Shown here one piece after another: positions 26,882 to 36,054 of a stretch of DNA of 64,000 bases. The notes under the pieces are model-generated. The model made no database searches. It was not told where the DNA came from and saw nothing but the letters and a program-made list of their open reading frames with translations. Positions within the stretch are counted from its first letter, which is position 1, and every line of letters begins with the position of its first letter. Source of the stretch: Sulfurimicrobium lacus (GTDB taxonomy: Bacteria > Pseudomonadota > Gammaproteobacteria > Burkholderiales > Sulfuricellaceae); the NCBI RefSeq assembly GCF_011764585.1, contig NZ_AP022853.1, positions 62,001-126,000 of the forward strand, in the 5' to 3' direction. The position numbers were made by a program, and so were the translations under genes.

Positions 26882-26938
26882 TGGAAGATATTCGATAGAA
26901 TTCGCATGATTATTCAGGATTTACCCGGCAAAAGCAAA

Positions 26939-27901
26939 ATGACCCGTTTCCATAAAATCGGTTTCCTCCTCGCCGCTGTGGCAGCTTTCCAGCTGTCCGG
27001 CTGTTCCTCGGTCGCGCCGCGCGCAGAACGTCCGGCAAGCGTTGCCGCCAAGCCGATCAAGGGCGGCGGCTATTATCTCGACGACGGCCCGGGCGACAAT
27101 CCCCCCGCCAATCTCGACGCCATACCCGACGCCGAACCCAGGCTCGAACCCTTGCACAAGTTCGCCAACCGGCCCTACACCGTGCTGGGCCAGACCTATA
27201 CCCCGGCCACCCAGCTCGGCCCGTACAAGGCGCGCGGCATCGCTTCCTGGTACGGCCGCCGCTACCACGGCCAGAAAACGGCGGTGGGCGATACCTACGA
27301 CATGTACACCATGAGTGCCGCCCACCCCACGCTGCCCATCCCCAGCTACGCCCGGGTGACCAACCTCAGCAACGGCAAGTCCGTCGTGGTGCGCATCAAC
27401 GACCGCGGACCGTTCCACAGCAACCGCCTGATCGACCTTTCCTACACCGCCGCTTACAAGCTGGGCGTGCTGAACGGCGGCACCAACCAGGTCGAGGTGG
27501 AAAGCATCGACCCCGGCAATTACCAGGTGGCGACCGGCAAGCCCGCGGTCAATACCGCCGCGGCCGGCCCCGTTCCGCTGCAGCCCACGCCGGCTGCCGT
27601 GGCGCAACCGCTGGCACCGCCTGCCGAGAAAATCGCCGCCACACCGGCCGTGCCGCCGGCCACCGGCGCGGATGGCAGCGTATTCCTGCAGCTCGGCGCC
27701 TTCAGCTCGCGCGAAAATGCCGAGAATTTCAGCGGCAAGATGAAGCTGGGCCTGGGGGCGCTGGTGGAAAAAATCCAGATCGTCGACGCCGGCGGTCTGT
27801 TCCGCGTGCGCCTCGGGCCGTACGCCAGCCGTTCCGAAGCCAGTCAGGTGGCGAGCCAGATCGGCCAGGCGGCGAATATTTCTCCGGTCATTGCGCGCTA
27901 A
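26939..27901 (+). CDS. rlpA: RlpA-like septal lipoprotein with SPOR domain
   Basis: The start MTRFHKIGFLLAAVAAFQLSGC gives a 320-residue lipoprotein with a lipobox cysteine at 22. The double-psi barrel domain has GIASWYGRRYHGQKTAVGD and VVRINDRGPF; a proline/alanine linker and a C-terminal SPOR domain (VFLQLGAFSSRENAENF) follow. RlpA is a lytic transglycosylase acting on denuded glycan at the septum. An ATG at 26906 would add eleven residues before the signal and is less likely. It is followed by dacA. Confidence 0.92.
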   Translation: MTRFHKIGFLLAAVAAFQLSGCSSVAPRAERPASVAAKPIKGGGYYLDDGPGDNPPANLDAIPDAEPRLEPLHKFANRPYTVLGQTYTPATQLGPYKARGIASWYGRRYHGQKTAVGDTYDMYTMSAAHPTLPIPSYARVTNLSNGKSVVVRINDRGPFHSNRLIDLSYTAAYKLGVLNGGTNQVEVESIDPGNYQVATGKPAVNTAAAGPVPLQPTPAAVAQPLAPPAEKIAATPAVPPATGADGSVFLQLGAFSSRENAENFSGKMKLGLGALVEKIQIVDAGGLFRVRLGPYASRSEASQVASQIGQAANISPVIAR

Positions 27902-27949
27902 GCAGGAAATTTCAGGGGCAGCAGGAACCCGGCCGGGGAGTGGCTGTCT

Positions 27950-27957
27950 GCTATAAT
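27950..27957 (+). promoter_or_regulatory. Extended -10 promoter of dacA
   Basis: TATAAT at 27952-27957 is preceded by TG one base away (TGCTATAAT), an extended -10 element; no -35 match is seen at 17 bases. The dacA start follows 28 bases later. Confidence 0.55.
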
Positions 27958-27984
27958 TTTGCCGCTCTCACCTACGGAATTTAT

Positions 27985-29121
27985 ATGAAACGCCTGTTGC
28001 TGATTCTCGCCGCACTGTTCTTCTCCACCCTGGCCGCCGCCGAGCAAGTCCTGCCGCTCCCGCCCGCACCGCCCATCGCCGCGCGCGCCTACCTGCTCGC
28101 CGACTTCCCGAGCGGGCGCCTGCTGGTGCAGCAGGGCGCCAACGATCGCATCGAGCCCGCGTCGCTGACCAAGCTGATGACGGCCTATCTGACCTTCTCC
28201 GCGCTCAAGCAGGGCCGCCTCAAGATGGACCAGGTGTTGCCGGTTTCGGAGCGTGCCTGGAAAACCGAGGGTTCGCGCATGTTCATCGAGATGAACCGGC
28301 CGGTCACGGTTGTGGAGCTGATCCAGGGCATGATCGTACAGTCCGGCAACGACGCCTGCATTGCGCTGGCGGAGGGCGTGGCGGGAAGCGAGGAAGTGTT
28401 CGCCTCGATGATGAACCAGCAGGCCTTGCGTCTGGGCATGAAAAATACCCATTACATGAACGCCACCGGCCTGCCGCACGCGCAGCACTACACCACGGCT
28501 TACGACCTTTCCCTGCTGGTGGCGGCAATCATTCGCGACTTCCCCGAGTATTTCAAGTTTTACTCGATGAGGGAATACCGCTACAACAATATCACCCAGC
28601 CTAACCGCAACCGCCTGCTGTGGCTCGATCCCACGGTGGACGGCATGAAAACCGGCCATACCGAATCCGCCGGATACTGCCTGATCGCCACCGCCAAGCG
28701 CGACCCGATGCGGCTGATCTCGGTTGTGCTGGGAACGACCTCCGACCATTTGCGCGCAACCGAAAGCCAGAAACTACTCAACTACGGCTTCCAGTTCTTC
28801 GAAGGCAAGCGCCTTTACGCCAAAAACCAGACCATCTCCAACCTGCCGGTTTGGAAAGGCAGCGAGAAGACGCTCAAGGCTGGTCTCAGCCAGGATCTCC
28901 TGATCACCCTGCCCAAAGGCTACTACAGCCGCATCAAAGCTACGGTGACCAGCAAACAGCCCTTGCTTGCGCCGATTTCCGCAGGCCAGGTGGTCGGTGC
29001 AATCCATCTCACGCTGGACGACAAGCCCTTCGCCGATTACCCGCTGGTGGCACTGGAAAATGTGGCGGTGGGGAATATCTTCGGGCGTGCGCTGGATACC
29101 ATCAAGCTGTGGTTCAAATAG
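27985..29121 (+). CDS. dacA: D-alanyl-D-alanine carboxypeptidase (PBP5/6 type)
   Basis: This 378-residue periplasmic enzyme trims pentapeptides of peptidoglycan. It has a signal peptide, catalytic S60-L-T-K63, S120-G-N122 and K222-T-G224, then the C-terminal beta domain and an amphipathic membrane anchor (IFGRALDTIKLWFK). The start at 27985 removes an upstream 15-codon extension lacking support. It lies between rlpA and the D-amino acid transaminase, both connected with cell-wall D-amino acids. Confidence 0.95.
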   Translation: MKRLLLILAALFFSTLAAAEQVLPLPPAPPIAARAYLLADFPSGRLLVQQGANDRIEPASLTKLMTAYLTFSALKQGRLKMDQVLPVSERAWKTEGSRMFIEMNRPVTVVELIQGMIVQSGNDACIALAEGVAGSEEVFASMMNQQALRLGMKNTHYMNATGLPHAQHYTTAYDLSLLVAAIIRDFPEYFKFYSMREYRYNNITQPNRNRLLWLDPTVDGMKTGHTESAGYCLIATAKRDPMRLISVVLGTTSDHLRATESQKLLNYGFQFFEGKRLYAKNQTISNLPVWKGSEKTLKAGLSQDLLITLPKGYYSRIKATVTSKQPLLAPISAGQVVGAIHLTLDDKPFADYPLVALENVAVGNIFGRALDTIKLWFK

Positions 29122-29972
29122 TCTATCTGAACGGCGCCTTCCTCCCGCTGGAAGACGCCCGCGTGCCGGTGCTGGACCGCGGCTTCATCTTCGGCGACGG
29201 CGTGTACGAGGTAATCCCGGTCTACTCTCGCCATCCTTTCCGCCTTGCCGAGCATTTGCAGCGCCTGCAGCACAGCCTGGACGGCATTCGCCTCGCCAAT
29301 CCCCATTCCGATGTCGAATGGCGTGAACTGATACGGGAAATGATCGCGCGCAACGAGGGCGAGGACCAGTACCTTTACCTGCACATCACGCGCGGCGTGG
29401 CCAAGCGCGACCACGCTTTCCCCAAGGACACGCCGCCCACGGTGTTCATGATGAGCAGCCCGCTGCTGCCCGCCGCCCAGGCGCTGCGGGAACACGGCGT
29501 GGCGGCGATAACGGCGCCGGACAACCGCTGGCTGCGCTGCGACATCAAGGCCATTTCGCTGCTGCCCAACGTGCTGCTGCGCCAGCTGGCGGTGGATGCC
29601 GGCGCCGCCGAAACCGTGATGCTGCGCGACGGGTTTCTCAGCGAAGGCGCGGCCAGCAATATTTTCGTCGTCAAGGATGGCGTTCTGCTTGCTCCGCCCA
29701 AGGATCACCTGATGCTGCCGGGGATTACTTACGACGTGGTGCTGGAACTGGCAGCCGCCCACGGCATTCCTTCCCGCGTGGGACCGGTGGCCGAAGACAC
29801 GCTGCGCAGTGCGGATGAGATCTGGCTGACTTCTTCCACCCGGGAAGTGCAGGCCATCACCCGACTTGACGGCAGTGCCGTAGGTGCCGGCGAGCCCGGG
29901 CCTCTGTTCCAAAAAATGGACCGGTTTTACCAGGATTACAAGGCCACCATCATGCGCCAGCCCTCGCTATGA
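29109..29972 (+). CDS. dat: D-amino acid aminotransferase
   Basis: A class IV PLP enzyme of 287 residues. It opens VYLNGAFLPLEDARVPVLDRGFIFGDGVYE, with the PLP lysine in CDIKAISLLPN and the EGAASNIF motif. D-alanine transaminase makes D-glutamate from D-alanine, which suits a position between dacA and the lip genes. The start is GTG at 29109, 13 bp inside dacA; no better start exists in frame before the conserved region. Confidence 0.9.
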   Translation: MVQIVYLNGAFLPLEDARVPVLDRGFIFGDGVYEVIPVYSRHPFRLAEHLQRLQHSLDGIRLANPHSDVEWRELIREMIARNEGEDQYLYLHITRGVAKRDHAFPKDTPPTVFMMSSPLLPAAQALREHGVAAITAPDNRWLRCDIKAISLLPNVLLRQLAVDAGAAETVMLRDGFLSEGAASNIFVVKDGVLLAPPKDHLMLPGITYDVVLELAAAHGIPSRVGPVAEDTLRSADEIWLTSSTREVQAITRLDGSAVGAGEPGPLFQKMDRFYQDYKATIMRQPSL

Positions 29973-30250
29973 ACGATCAGGACACGAACAACCAGGAAAC
30001 CCTGCTGGAATTTCCCTGCGCCTTCCCCATCAAGATCATGGGGCGCATGGAGGACGGTTTCGTCGCCACCATGGTGGAAGTCGTGCTGCGCCACGCGCCG
30101 GATTTCGACGCCGCCAGCGTGACCATGAAAGCCAGCAGCAGCAACAAGTATCTGTCCCTCACCTGTACCATCAACGCCACCTCGAAACGGCAGCTCGACG
30201 ATCTCTACCGCGAAATCAGCGCGCATCCGCTGGTGGTAATGGCTCTTTGA
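29969..30250 (+). CDS. ybeD: DUF493 (YbeD) family protein
   Basis: Encodes 93 residues with 'TLLEFPCAFPIKIMGRMED' and the C-terminal YREISAHPLVVMAL, matching the YbeD fold. YbeD lies between dacA and lipB in Escherichia coli too. Its role is unknown; an ACT-like regulatory fold has been proposed. Overlaps the transaminase stop by 4 bp. Confidence 0.93.
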   Translation: MNDQDTNNQETLLEFPCAFPIKIMGRMEDGFVATMVEVVLRHAPDFDAASVTMKASSSNKYLSLTCTINATSKRQLDDLYREISAHPLVVMAL

Positions 30251-30252
30251 AC

Positions 30253-30331
30253 GTGAGGAGTGAAGAGTGAGGAGTGAGGAGAAAGCGGCGGTGGGGGGGG
30301 TACTCCTCACTCCTCACTCCTCACCCCTCAC
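30253..30331. repeat. Short-period inverted repeat (GAGTGAG type) at the lipB start
   Basis: Two 29-base arms (30253-30281 and 30303-30331) made of the unit GTGAGGA in slightly varied copies pair with two mismatches, around a 21-base loop. The hairpin covers the end of the DUF493 intergenic space and the first codons of lipB. Confidence 0.85.
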
Positions 30332-30941
30332 TAGGCACTTAGGCCTTGTCGAATACCAACCGACCTTTGACGCCATGCAGGACTTCACGGCGCAACGAGG
30401 GCCTGCAACCCCGGACGAAATCTGGCTTTTGCAGCATCCGCCGGTTTACACCCTGGGCCTTGCCGGGAAGCCGGAACACCTGTTGCGCAGTAGCGACATC
30501 CCGGTGGTGAAGATCGACCGCGGCGGCCAGATCACTTACCACGGTCCGGGTCAGGTGGTGGCGTACATCCTGCTCGACCTCAAGCGGCACGGCATCGGCG
30601 TCAAGGAACTGGTGCGACGCATGGAACAGGCGGTGATCGACCTGCTGGCGACCCATGGCGTGGCGGCCGAGCGGCGCGACAAGGCGCCGGGCGTGTACGT
30701 GAACGAGGCCAAGATCGCCGCGCTGGGGTTGCGCATCCGAAACAATTGCAGCTACCACGGCCTGTGCCTGAATGTGGACATGGACCTTTCGCCTTACGCC
30801 AACATCAATCCCTGCGGCTACCCCGGGCTGGAAGTGACGCAAACCTGCGACCAAGGCGTGAGCGCCGATGCGGATACGCTGGCCGATGCGCTGGCGCGGC
30901 ATCTTCAGCAGCAGTTGGGATATACTCAACCCCTTATTTGA
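30267..30941 (+). CDS. lipB: Lipoyl(octanoyl) transferase
   Basis: The 224-residue enzyme moves octanoate from acyl carrier protein to target proteins. Signatures are [22 protein letters not shown], the lysine in [12 protein letters not shown] and the catalytic cysteine in [10 protein letters not shown]. The conserved region begins [16 protein letters not shown] at about residue 25. All in-frame start candidates before it (GTG at 30267, GTG at 30291) lie inside the inverted repeat, so about 23 N-terminal residues are repeat-derived. Its translation may be affected by the hairpin. Confidence 0.92.
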   Translation: MRSEEKAAVGGVLLTPHSSPLTRHLGLVEYQPTFDAMQDFTAQRGPATPDEIWLLQHPPVYTLGLAGKPEHLLRSSDIPVVKIDRGGQITYHGPGQVVAYILLDLKRHGIGVKELVRRMEQAVIDLLATHGVAAERRDKAPGVYVNEAKIAALGLRIRNNCSYHGLCLNVDMDLSPYANINPCGYPGLEVTQTCDQGVSADADTLADALARHLQQQLGYTQPLI

Positions 30942-30945
30942 ATTG

Positions 30946-31015
30946 ACAGGATTTGCAGGACGGACAGGACTTCGGGGCAATTTCGTTAGCCCGGTAAAGC
31001 CTGTCGATCCTGCCG
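30946..31015. repeat. Short-period inverted repeat (GACAGGA type) between lipB and lipA
   Basis: GACAGGATTTGCAGGACGGACAGG on the left is mirrored by CCTGTCGATCCTGC on the right (arms about 30956-30973 and 30998-31014). It is built from CAGGA units and fills almost all of the 87-bp gap. Confidence 0.7.
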
Positions 31016-31028
31016 GAATGGTTTTCTC

Positions 31029-31970
31029 ATGGCTGACCCAAAACTTCACAAAGGCGCCGCCAAGACGTCGCGCATCCCCATCAAGATCGTGCCCCAGGAG
31101 CCGCTGCGCAAGCCTGCGTGGATACGCAGCAAGGTTTCGTCGGGCGGCAAGTTCGGCGAGATCAAGCACATCCTGCGCGAGCACGGCCTGCACACGGTGT
31201 GCGAGGAAGCCGCCTGCCCCAACATCGGCGAGTGCTTCAGCCACGGCACTGCCACGTTCATGATCCTCGGCGACCTGTGCACGCGGCGCTGCCCGTTCTG
31301 CGACGTGGGCCACGGCAAGCCCCTGCCGCCGGACGCCGGTGAACCTGAGCAGCTGGCGCGCACCATCGCCGCCATGAAGCTGAAATACGTGGTCGTCACC
31401 AGCGTCGACCGCGACGACCTGCGCGATGGCGGGGCCGGCCATTTCGCCGCCTGCATCGGCGCGGTGCGCGCAGCTTCGCCGCATACCCGCATCGAAACCC
31501 TGGTGCCCGATTTCCGCGGCCGCCTGGACGTGGCGCTGGAGATTCTCGGCGACCAGCCGCCGGACGTGCTCAACCACAACCTGGAAACCGTGCCGCGCCT
31601 CTACAAGCAGGCCCGTCCCGGCGCCGATTACGCCCACTCGCTGCAGCTGCTGCAGGCTTTCAAGCAAAAACACCCGGGCATCCCCACCAAATCCGGCCTG
31701 ATGGTCGGGCTGGGCGAGACCGACGAGGAAATCCTCACCGTGATGCGCGACCTGCGCGCCCACGAGGTGGACATGCTGACCATCGGCCAGTATCTGCAGC
31801 CCTCGCGCCACCACCTGCCGGTCACGCGCTTCGTGACGCCGGAACAGTTCGAGGAATTCGCGCGGGCGGCAAAGGAAATGGGATTCAAGAATGCCGCCTG
31901 CGGACCAATGGTGCGATCCAGCTACCATGCGGATTTGCAGGCTTCTGATGTAACTGGAGAAAAGCAGTGA
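31029..31970 (+). CDS. lipA: Lipoyl synthase (radical SAM)
   Basis: This 313-residue enzyme inserts two sulfurs into octanoyl groups. The auxiliary cluster motif [12 protein letters not shown] and the radical-SAM [10 protein letters not shown] are present, with the C-terminal RSSYHAD serine ligand. It follows lipB after a repeat-filled gap and overlaps the DUF1456 gene by 4 bp. Confidence 0.97.
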   Translation: MADPKLHKGAAKTSRIPIKIVPQEPLRKPAWIRSKVSSGGKFGEIKHILREHGLHTVCEEAACPNIGECFSHGTATFMILGDLCTRRCPFCDVGHGKPLPPDAGEPEQLARTIAAMKLKYVVVTSVDRDDLRDGGAGHFAACIGAVRAASPHTRIETLVPDFRGRLDVALEILGDQPPDVLNHNLETVPRLYKQARPGADYAHSLQLLQAFKQKHPGIPTKSGLMVGLGETDEEILTVMRDLRAHEVDMLTIGQYLQPSRHHLPVTRFVTPEQFEEFARAAKEMGFKNAACGPMVRSSYHADLQASDVTGEKQ

Positions 31971-32443
31971 TCAACAACGACGTGTTGCGCAGCATCCGCT
32001 ATGCACTGGACCTGAGCGACGCGCAGGTGGTGGCGATGATCAAACTGGCCGAGCGCGACGTCGAGTCAGCCGATGTCGCGAGTTTCCTGAAGAAGGAAGA
32101 CGAGGAAGGTTTCGTCGAGTGCGCCGACGATGTCCTGTCCGCGTTTCTGGATGGCTTGATCGTTCACCGCAGGGGCAAGATGGAACCGCGCCCGGAGACG
32201 GACAAGAAGCCGGAACGGCGTTTGACCAACAATGCCATTCTGAAAAAGCTGCGCGTGGCTTTCGAGCTGAAAGAAGAGGATATGCACAAGGTTCTGGAAC
32301 TCGCCGGGTTCGGCGTGTCTAAACCCGAGCTGAGCGCGTTGTTCAGGCAAAAGGGCCACAAAAATTACCGGGCATGCGGCGATCAGCTGCTGAGGAATTT
32401 CCTCAAGGGCCTGGTAATCCGGCTGAGAGGCGACAAGCAGTAA
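31967..32443 (+). CDS. yehS: DUF1456 (YehS) family protein
   Basis: A 158-residue soluble protein with two copies of a helical unit ([19 protein letters not shown] and [19 protein letters not shown]), the YehS layout. Function is unknown. The start is GTG at 31967 with GGAG eight bases upstream, overlapping the lipA stop. Its stop overlaps the RIO kinase start (TAATG), so the pair is co-translated. Confidence 0.88.
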   Translation: MINNDVLRSIRYALDLSDAQVVAMIKLAERDVESADVASFLKKEDEEGFVECADDVLSAFLDGLIVHRRGKMEPRPETDKKPERRLTNNAILKKLRVAFELKEEDMHKVLELAGFGVSKPELSALFRQKGHKNYRACGDQLLRNFLKGLVIRLRGDKQ

Positions 32444-33291
32444 TGAAAATTCCAAAAAGACTCCAGCCGCTGGTCGAAGACGGCCTGGTCGACGAGGTCG
32501 TCCGGCAACTCATGAGCGGCAAGGAGGCGATGGTCTTCGTGGTTCGCTGCGGGGACGAAGTGCGTTGCGCCAAGGTGTACAAGGAAGCCAATAAACGCAG
32601 TTTCCGCCAGAGCGTGGATTACACCGAGGGCCGCAAGGTCAAGAACAGCCGCCAGGCGCGTGCCATGGAGAAGGGCTCGCGCTATGGCCGCAAGGCCCAG
32701 GAGGAGGCGTGGCAGAGCGCCGAGGTGGACGCCCTGTACCGCCTCGCCGCCGCCGGCGTGCGCGTGCCGAAGCCGCATAATTTCCACGAGGGCGTGCTGC
32801 TCATGGAGCTGGTGACCGACGACAACGGCAATGCCGCCCCGCGCCTCAACGATGTGGTGCTGACGGAAGAACTGGCGCGCGAATACCACCACGCCCTGCT
32901 GCAGCAGGTCGTGCGCATGCTGTGCGCCGGCGTGGTCCACGGCGACCTGTCCGAGTTCAACATCCTGGTCGGCAGCGAAGGGCCGGTCATCATCGACCTG
33001 CCGCAGGCCGTCGACGCTGCGGGCAACAAACACGCGAGCAGCATGCTGGAGCGCGACGTGAGCAACCTGGCGAACTACTTCGGCCAGTTCGCGCCCGAGT
33101 TGCGGGACACCGACTACGGCAAGGAAATCTGGGCGCTGTACGAGAGCGGCGAGCTGCATATCGAAGTCAAGCTGACCGGTCTTTTCGAGCACAGCGAAAA
33201 GCCGGCCGATCTCGGCGGCGTGATGCGGGAGATCAATGCCGCACTCGCCGCAGAAGCTGCGCGCCAGCGTCCGCAGGAAACGGAGCAGTAG
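32443..33291 (+). CDS. RIO-type atypical protein kinase
   Basis: Encodes 282 residues with the RIO core: SGKEAMVFVV nucleotide loop, lysine in CAKVYK, catalytic loop VVHGDLSEFNILV and metal-binding aspartate in IIDLPQAVD. Archaeal and eukaryotic RIO kinases act in ribosome maturation; the bacterial targets are not established. The ATG overlaps the YehS-like stop. Confidence 0.92.
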   Translation: MKIPKRLQPLVEDGLVDEVVRQLMSGKEAMVFVVRCGDEVRCAKVYKEANKRSFRQSVDYTEGRKVKNSRQARAMEKGSRYGRKAQEEAWQSAEVDALYRLAAAGVRVPKPHNFHEGVLLMELVTDDNGNAAPRLNDVVLTEELAREYHHALLQQVVRMLCAGVVHGDLSEFNILVGSEGPVIIDLPQAVDAAGNKHASSMLERDVSNLANYFGQFAPELRDTDYGKEIWALYESGELHIEVKLTGLFEHSEKPADLGGVMREINAALAAEAARQRPQETEQ

Positions 33292-33357
33292 CGCGATGTT
33301 GCTGGACGACTCGCCTTGCATTGTCCCTGCATTAAAAGAAGTGTAGGGTACGACCCC

Positions 33358-33678
33358 ATGAAAGCCCGCGCGCGACTGCTATCGTTTCTGCTGCTAGCCT
33401 TCGCCTTGCTGTTCGCGCAGCAGGGCGCGGCGATGCACGCCCTGTCGCACCTGACCGAGCCGCTGCCTGGCCACTCGCAGCAGGACAAACAGCTTCCTCA
33501 TTCTCCCGCCTGCGAAAAATGCGTGGCATATGCCGGCGTTGGCAGCGCTGTTGCTGTCAGTGGCCTGAGCCTTCCCCCTGCGGCCGTTGCGGCCACCCTC
33601 CTTGAATTCGAACCTGGCTGCCGCCTGCCGCAATCCGTCCGCCACTACTACTCCCGCGCGCCCCCTTCCATCGTCTGA
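33358..33678 (+). CDS. Small secreted His/Cys-containing protein, DUF2946-like
   Basis: The ATG at 33358 gives 106 residues: basic N-terminus, one hydrophobic helix (LLSFLLLAFALLFAQQGAA), then HALSHLTEPLPGHSQQDKQ, CEKC and a second hydrophobic patch. This looks like the DUF2946/CopL-like group of small metal-related proteins. It is 60 bp ahead of the porin and metal-binding genes, which supports a metal-linked role, but the assignment is weak. Confidence 0.6.
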   Translation: MKARARLLSFLLLAFALLFAQQGAAMHALSHLTEPLPGHSQQDKQLPHSPACEKCVAYAGVGSAVAVSGLSLPPAAVAATLLEFEPGCRLPQSVRHYYSRAPPSIV

Positions 33679-33738
33679 ACCTTCCTGTCGAATGGCCTTG
33701 ACGGCCATTAATGATTGTTCGTTCTGACGAGGTTGCTT

Positions 33739-35136
33739 ATGTATAAACGCAAGATCATTGCGTCCGGCATCATCATGATGCTGGGCGCGCCGCTATCCGC
33801 TGTTGCCGGCGAGAGTGCGGAAATGCAGCAAATCCGGCAAGAAATCAACGCGCTCAAGCAGAGTTACGAAGCGCGTATCCAGGCTCTGGAGCTGCGCCTG
33901 CAGAAAACTGAAGCCGCCTCCAGTGCCGCCGAGAGCCATGCTGCCCAGGCCGAAGCCGCCGCCAGCCAGGCCGCGGCGGCGCCGCCCGCCCCAGCGCCGG
34001 CAGACAACATCAACGCTTTCAACCCCGGTGTATCGCTGATCCTGTCGGGCTTGTACAGCAATCATTCGCGCGATCCGGCGGGCCATGCCATCACCGGCTT
34101 CCACCTGCCCCCCGCCGTGATGGCGGATTTGCAGCCGCAGCGCGGCTTCAGTCTGGCCGAATCCGAGCTTGGCATTTATGCCAGCGTGGATCAGCTCTTT
34201 TACGGCGGGTTGAATTTCGCCATTCACCCTGACAACACGGTGTCCACGGAAGAAGCCTTCATCCAGACCACGGCGCTCAACCACGGGCTGACGCTGAAGG
34301 CCGGCCGCTTCTTCTCGGGTATCGGCTATCTCAACGAACAGCACGCCCACGTCTGGGATTTTGTCGACGCGCCGCTGGCCTACCAGGCTTTCCTGGGCGG
34401 ACAGATGAACAACGATGGCCTGCAGCTGCGCTGGCTCGCGCCGACCGATACCTATTTCGAGCTCGGCGCGGAAGTGGGGCGTGGCGCCAATTATCCCGGC
34501 ACCGGGCGCGACAAGAACGGCTCAGGTGCCAGCGCGCTGTTCGCCCACCTGGGCGGCGACGTGGGGGACAGCAACAGCTGGCGCGCCGGCCTTTCGCTGC
34601 TGACGACTGCGCCGCAGGACCGCCAGTGGGACGACACGAACCTGGGCGGTGCGGGCGTTACCAACAGCTTCAGCGGCAACAGCAAGCTGTGGATCGCCGA
34701 TGCGGTGTGGAAATGGGCACCCAACGGCAACGCCTATTACACCAATTTCAAGCTGCAGGGCGAGTACCTGCGCCGTGTGGAGGATGGCAGCCTGGTCTAC
34801 GACCTCAACGGCGTCGCCGTGCCGGGCAGTTACGCCGCCACCCAGTCGGGCTGGTACTTGCAAGGCATTTACCAGTTCGCGCCTTACTGGCGTGCGGGCT
34901 TGCGCACGGAGCGGCTGGACCCCGGCAGCGTGGATTACGGCGTCAACGACGGCGTTTTGTCCCGCCCCGCTTATCGCCCTGTCCGCCACTCGCTGATGCT
35001 GGATTACAACCCCAGCGAATTCAGCCGCATCCGTTTGCAGTTCGCTCAAGACAAAGCCACTCAGGGCGCGACCGACAACCAGATATTCCTCCAGTACCAA
35101 ATGAGCCTGGGCGCCCACGGCGCCCACAAATACTAA
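33739..35136 (+). CDS. Outer-membrane porin-like protein of a metal-uptake locus
   Basis: A 465-residue protein: signal peptide, a coiled-coil stretch (residues about 25-65), Ala/Pro linker, then a beta-barrel with repeated aromatic-ended strands up to the C-terminal YQMSLGAHGAHKY. Coiled coil plus barrel recalls OprP/OprO-type trimeric porins. GAGG precedes the ATG at 33739. It is followed after 12 bp by the ZnuA-like gene, so it probably admits the metal or its ligand. Confidence 0.75.
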   Translation: MYKRKIIASGIIMMLGAPLSAVAGESAEMQQIRQEINALKQSYEARIQALELRLQKTEAASSAAESHAAQAEAAASQAAAAPPAPAPADNINAFNPGVSLILSGLYSNHSRDPAGHAITGFHLPPAVMADLQPQRGFSLAESELGIYASVDQLFYGGLNFAIHPDNTVSTEEAFIQTTALNHGLTLKAGRFFSGIGYLNEQHAHVWDFVDAPLAYQAFLGGQMNNDGLQLRWLAPTDTYFELGAEVGRGANYPGTGRDKNGSGASALFAHLGGDVGDSNSWRAGLSLLTTAPQDRQWDDTNLGGAGVTNSFSGNSKLWIADAVWKWAPNGNAYYTNFKLQGEYLRRVEDGSLVYDLNGVAVPGSYAATQSGWYLQGIYQFAPYWRAGLRTERLDPGSVDYGVNDGVLSRPAYRPVRHSLMLDYNPSEFSRIRLQFAQDKATQGATDNQIFLQYQMSLGAHGAHKY

Positions 35137-35148
35137 GAAGGAGCCGCC

Positions 35149-36054
35149 ATGAACCGATATTCGAGATTTATCGCCGCCGCCATTTTGCTGGCTGTTGCCG
35201 CACCCGCTTCCGCCGCCCTCAATATCCTGGCCTGCGAACCCGAATGGGGCGCGTTGGCGCAGGAGTTGGGCGGCGACAAAGTGAACGTTTACAACGCCAC
35301 CAACGCTTTCCAGGACCCGCACCACATCCAGGCCAAGCCCAGCCTGCTGGCTCGGGCACGCAATGCCGACATGCTGGTTTGTACCGGCTCACAACTGGAA
35401 ATCGGCTGGTTGCCGGTTTTGCTGCAGCAATCGGGTAACCCGAAAATCCAGCCCGGCAAACCCGGTTATTTCGAGGCCGCGCGTTTCGTGCGCATGCTGG
35501 AAGTACCTACCCGCCTCGACCGCGCCGACGGCGACGTGCACCCCGGCGGCAATCCACATATCCAGACCGACCCGCGCAATATCGCTCTGGTGGCAACCGG
35601 GCTGGCAAAGCAACTGGCGGAGGCCGACCCGTCCAACGCCGCCTGGTACCAGGCTCGTTACCAGGCTTTCAGCGGTCGCTGGCAGCTTGCCGTGACGCGC
35701 TGGGAGAAAGAGTCCGCGCCGCTCAAAGGAGTGCCGATCGTGGTGCAGCACAAGGGTTTTCCCTACCTGGAAAACTGGCTGGGCCTGAGGGAGGTCGCGA
35801 CGCTGGAACCCAAGCCCGGCGTGGAGCCGAGCAGCGGACACCTGGTACAGGTGCTGGAACAGCTGCAGCGCCAGCCGGCGAAGATGATCCTGCGTGCGGC
35901 CTACAATGACGGCAGGCCGTCCGAATGGCTGGCGGAGCGCGCGAAGATTTCCGCCGTGGCGCTGCCGTTCACGGTCGGCGGGTCGGAGCAGGCCAAGGAC
36001 TTGTTCAGCCTGTTCGACGACACCGTGCAACGCCTGCTGGCGGCGGCGAAATGA
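35149..36054 (+). CDS. Metal ABC transporter substrate-binding protein (ZnuA-like)
   Basis: Encodes 301 residues with a signal peptide (AAAILLAVAAPASAA) and the cluster A-I fold. Metal-binding histidines appear in QDPHHIQAKPS, GGNPHIQTDPRN and VVQHKGFPYL. The loop rich in histidine seen in true ZnuA is missing, so zinc or manganese cannot be separated. It overlaps the permease gene by 4 bp. Confidence 0.9.
   Translation: MNRYSRFIAAAILLAVAAPASAALNILACEPEWGALAQELGGDKVNVYNATNAFQDPHHIQAKPSLLARARNADMLVCTGSQLEIGWLPVLLQQSGNPKIQPGKPGYFEAARFVRMLEVPTRLDRADGDVHPGGNPHIQTDPRNIALVATGLAKQLAEADPSNAAWYQARYQAFSGRWQLAVTRWEKESAPLKGVPIVVQHKGFPYLENWLGLREVATLEPKPGVEPSSGHLVQVLEQLQRQPAKMILRAAYNDGRPSEWLAERAKISAVALPFTVGGSEQAKDLFSLFDDTVQRLLAAAK

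Noticed and set aside
30253-31015. CRISPR array
   Set aside because: Units are 5-10 bp, degenerate and inverted, with no spacers and no cas genes.
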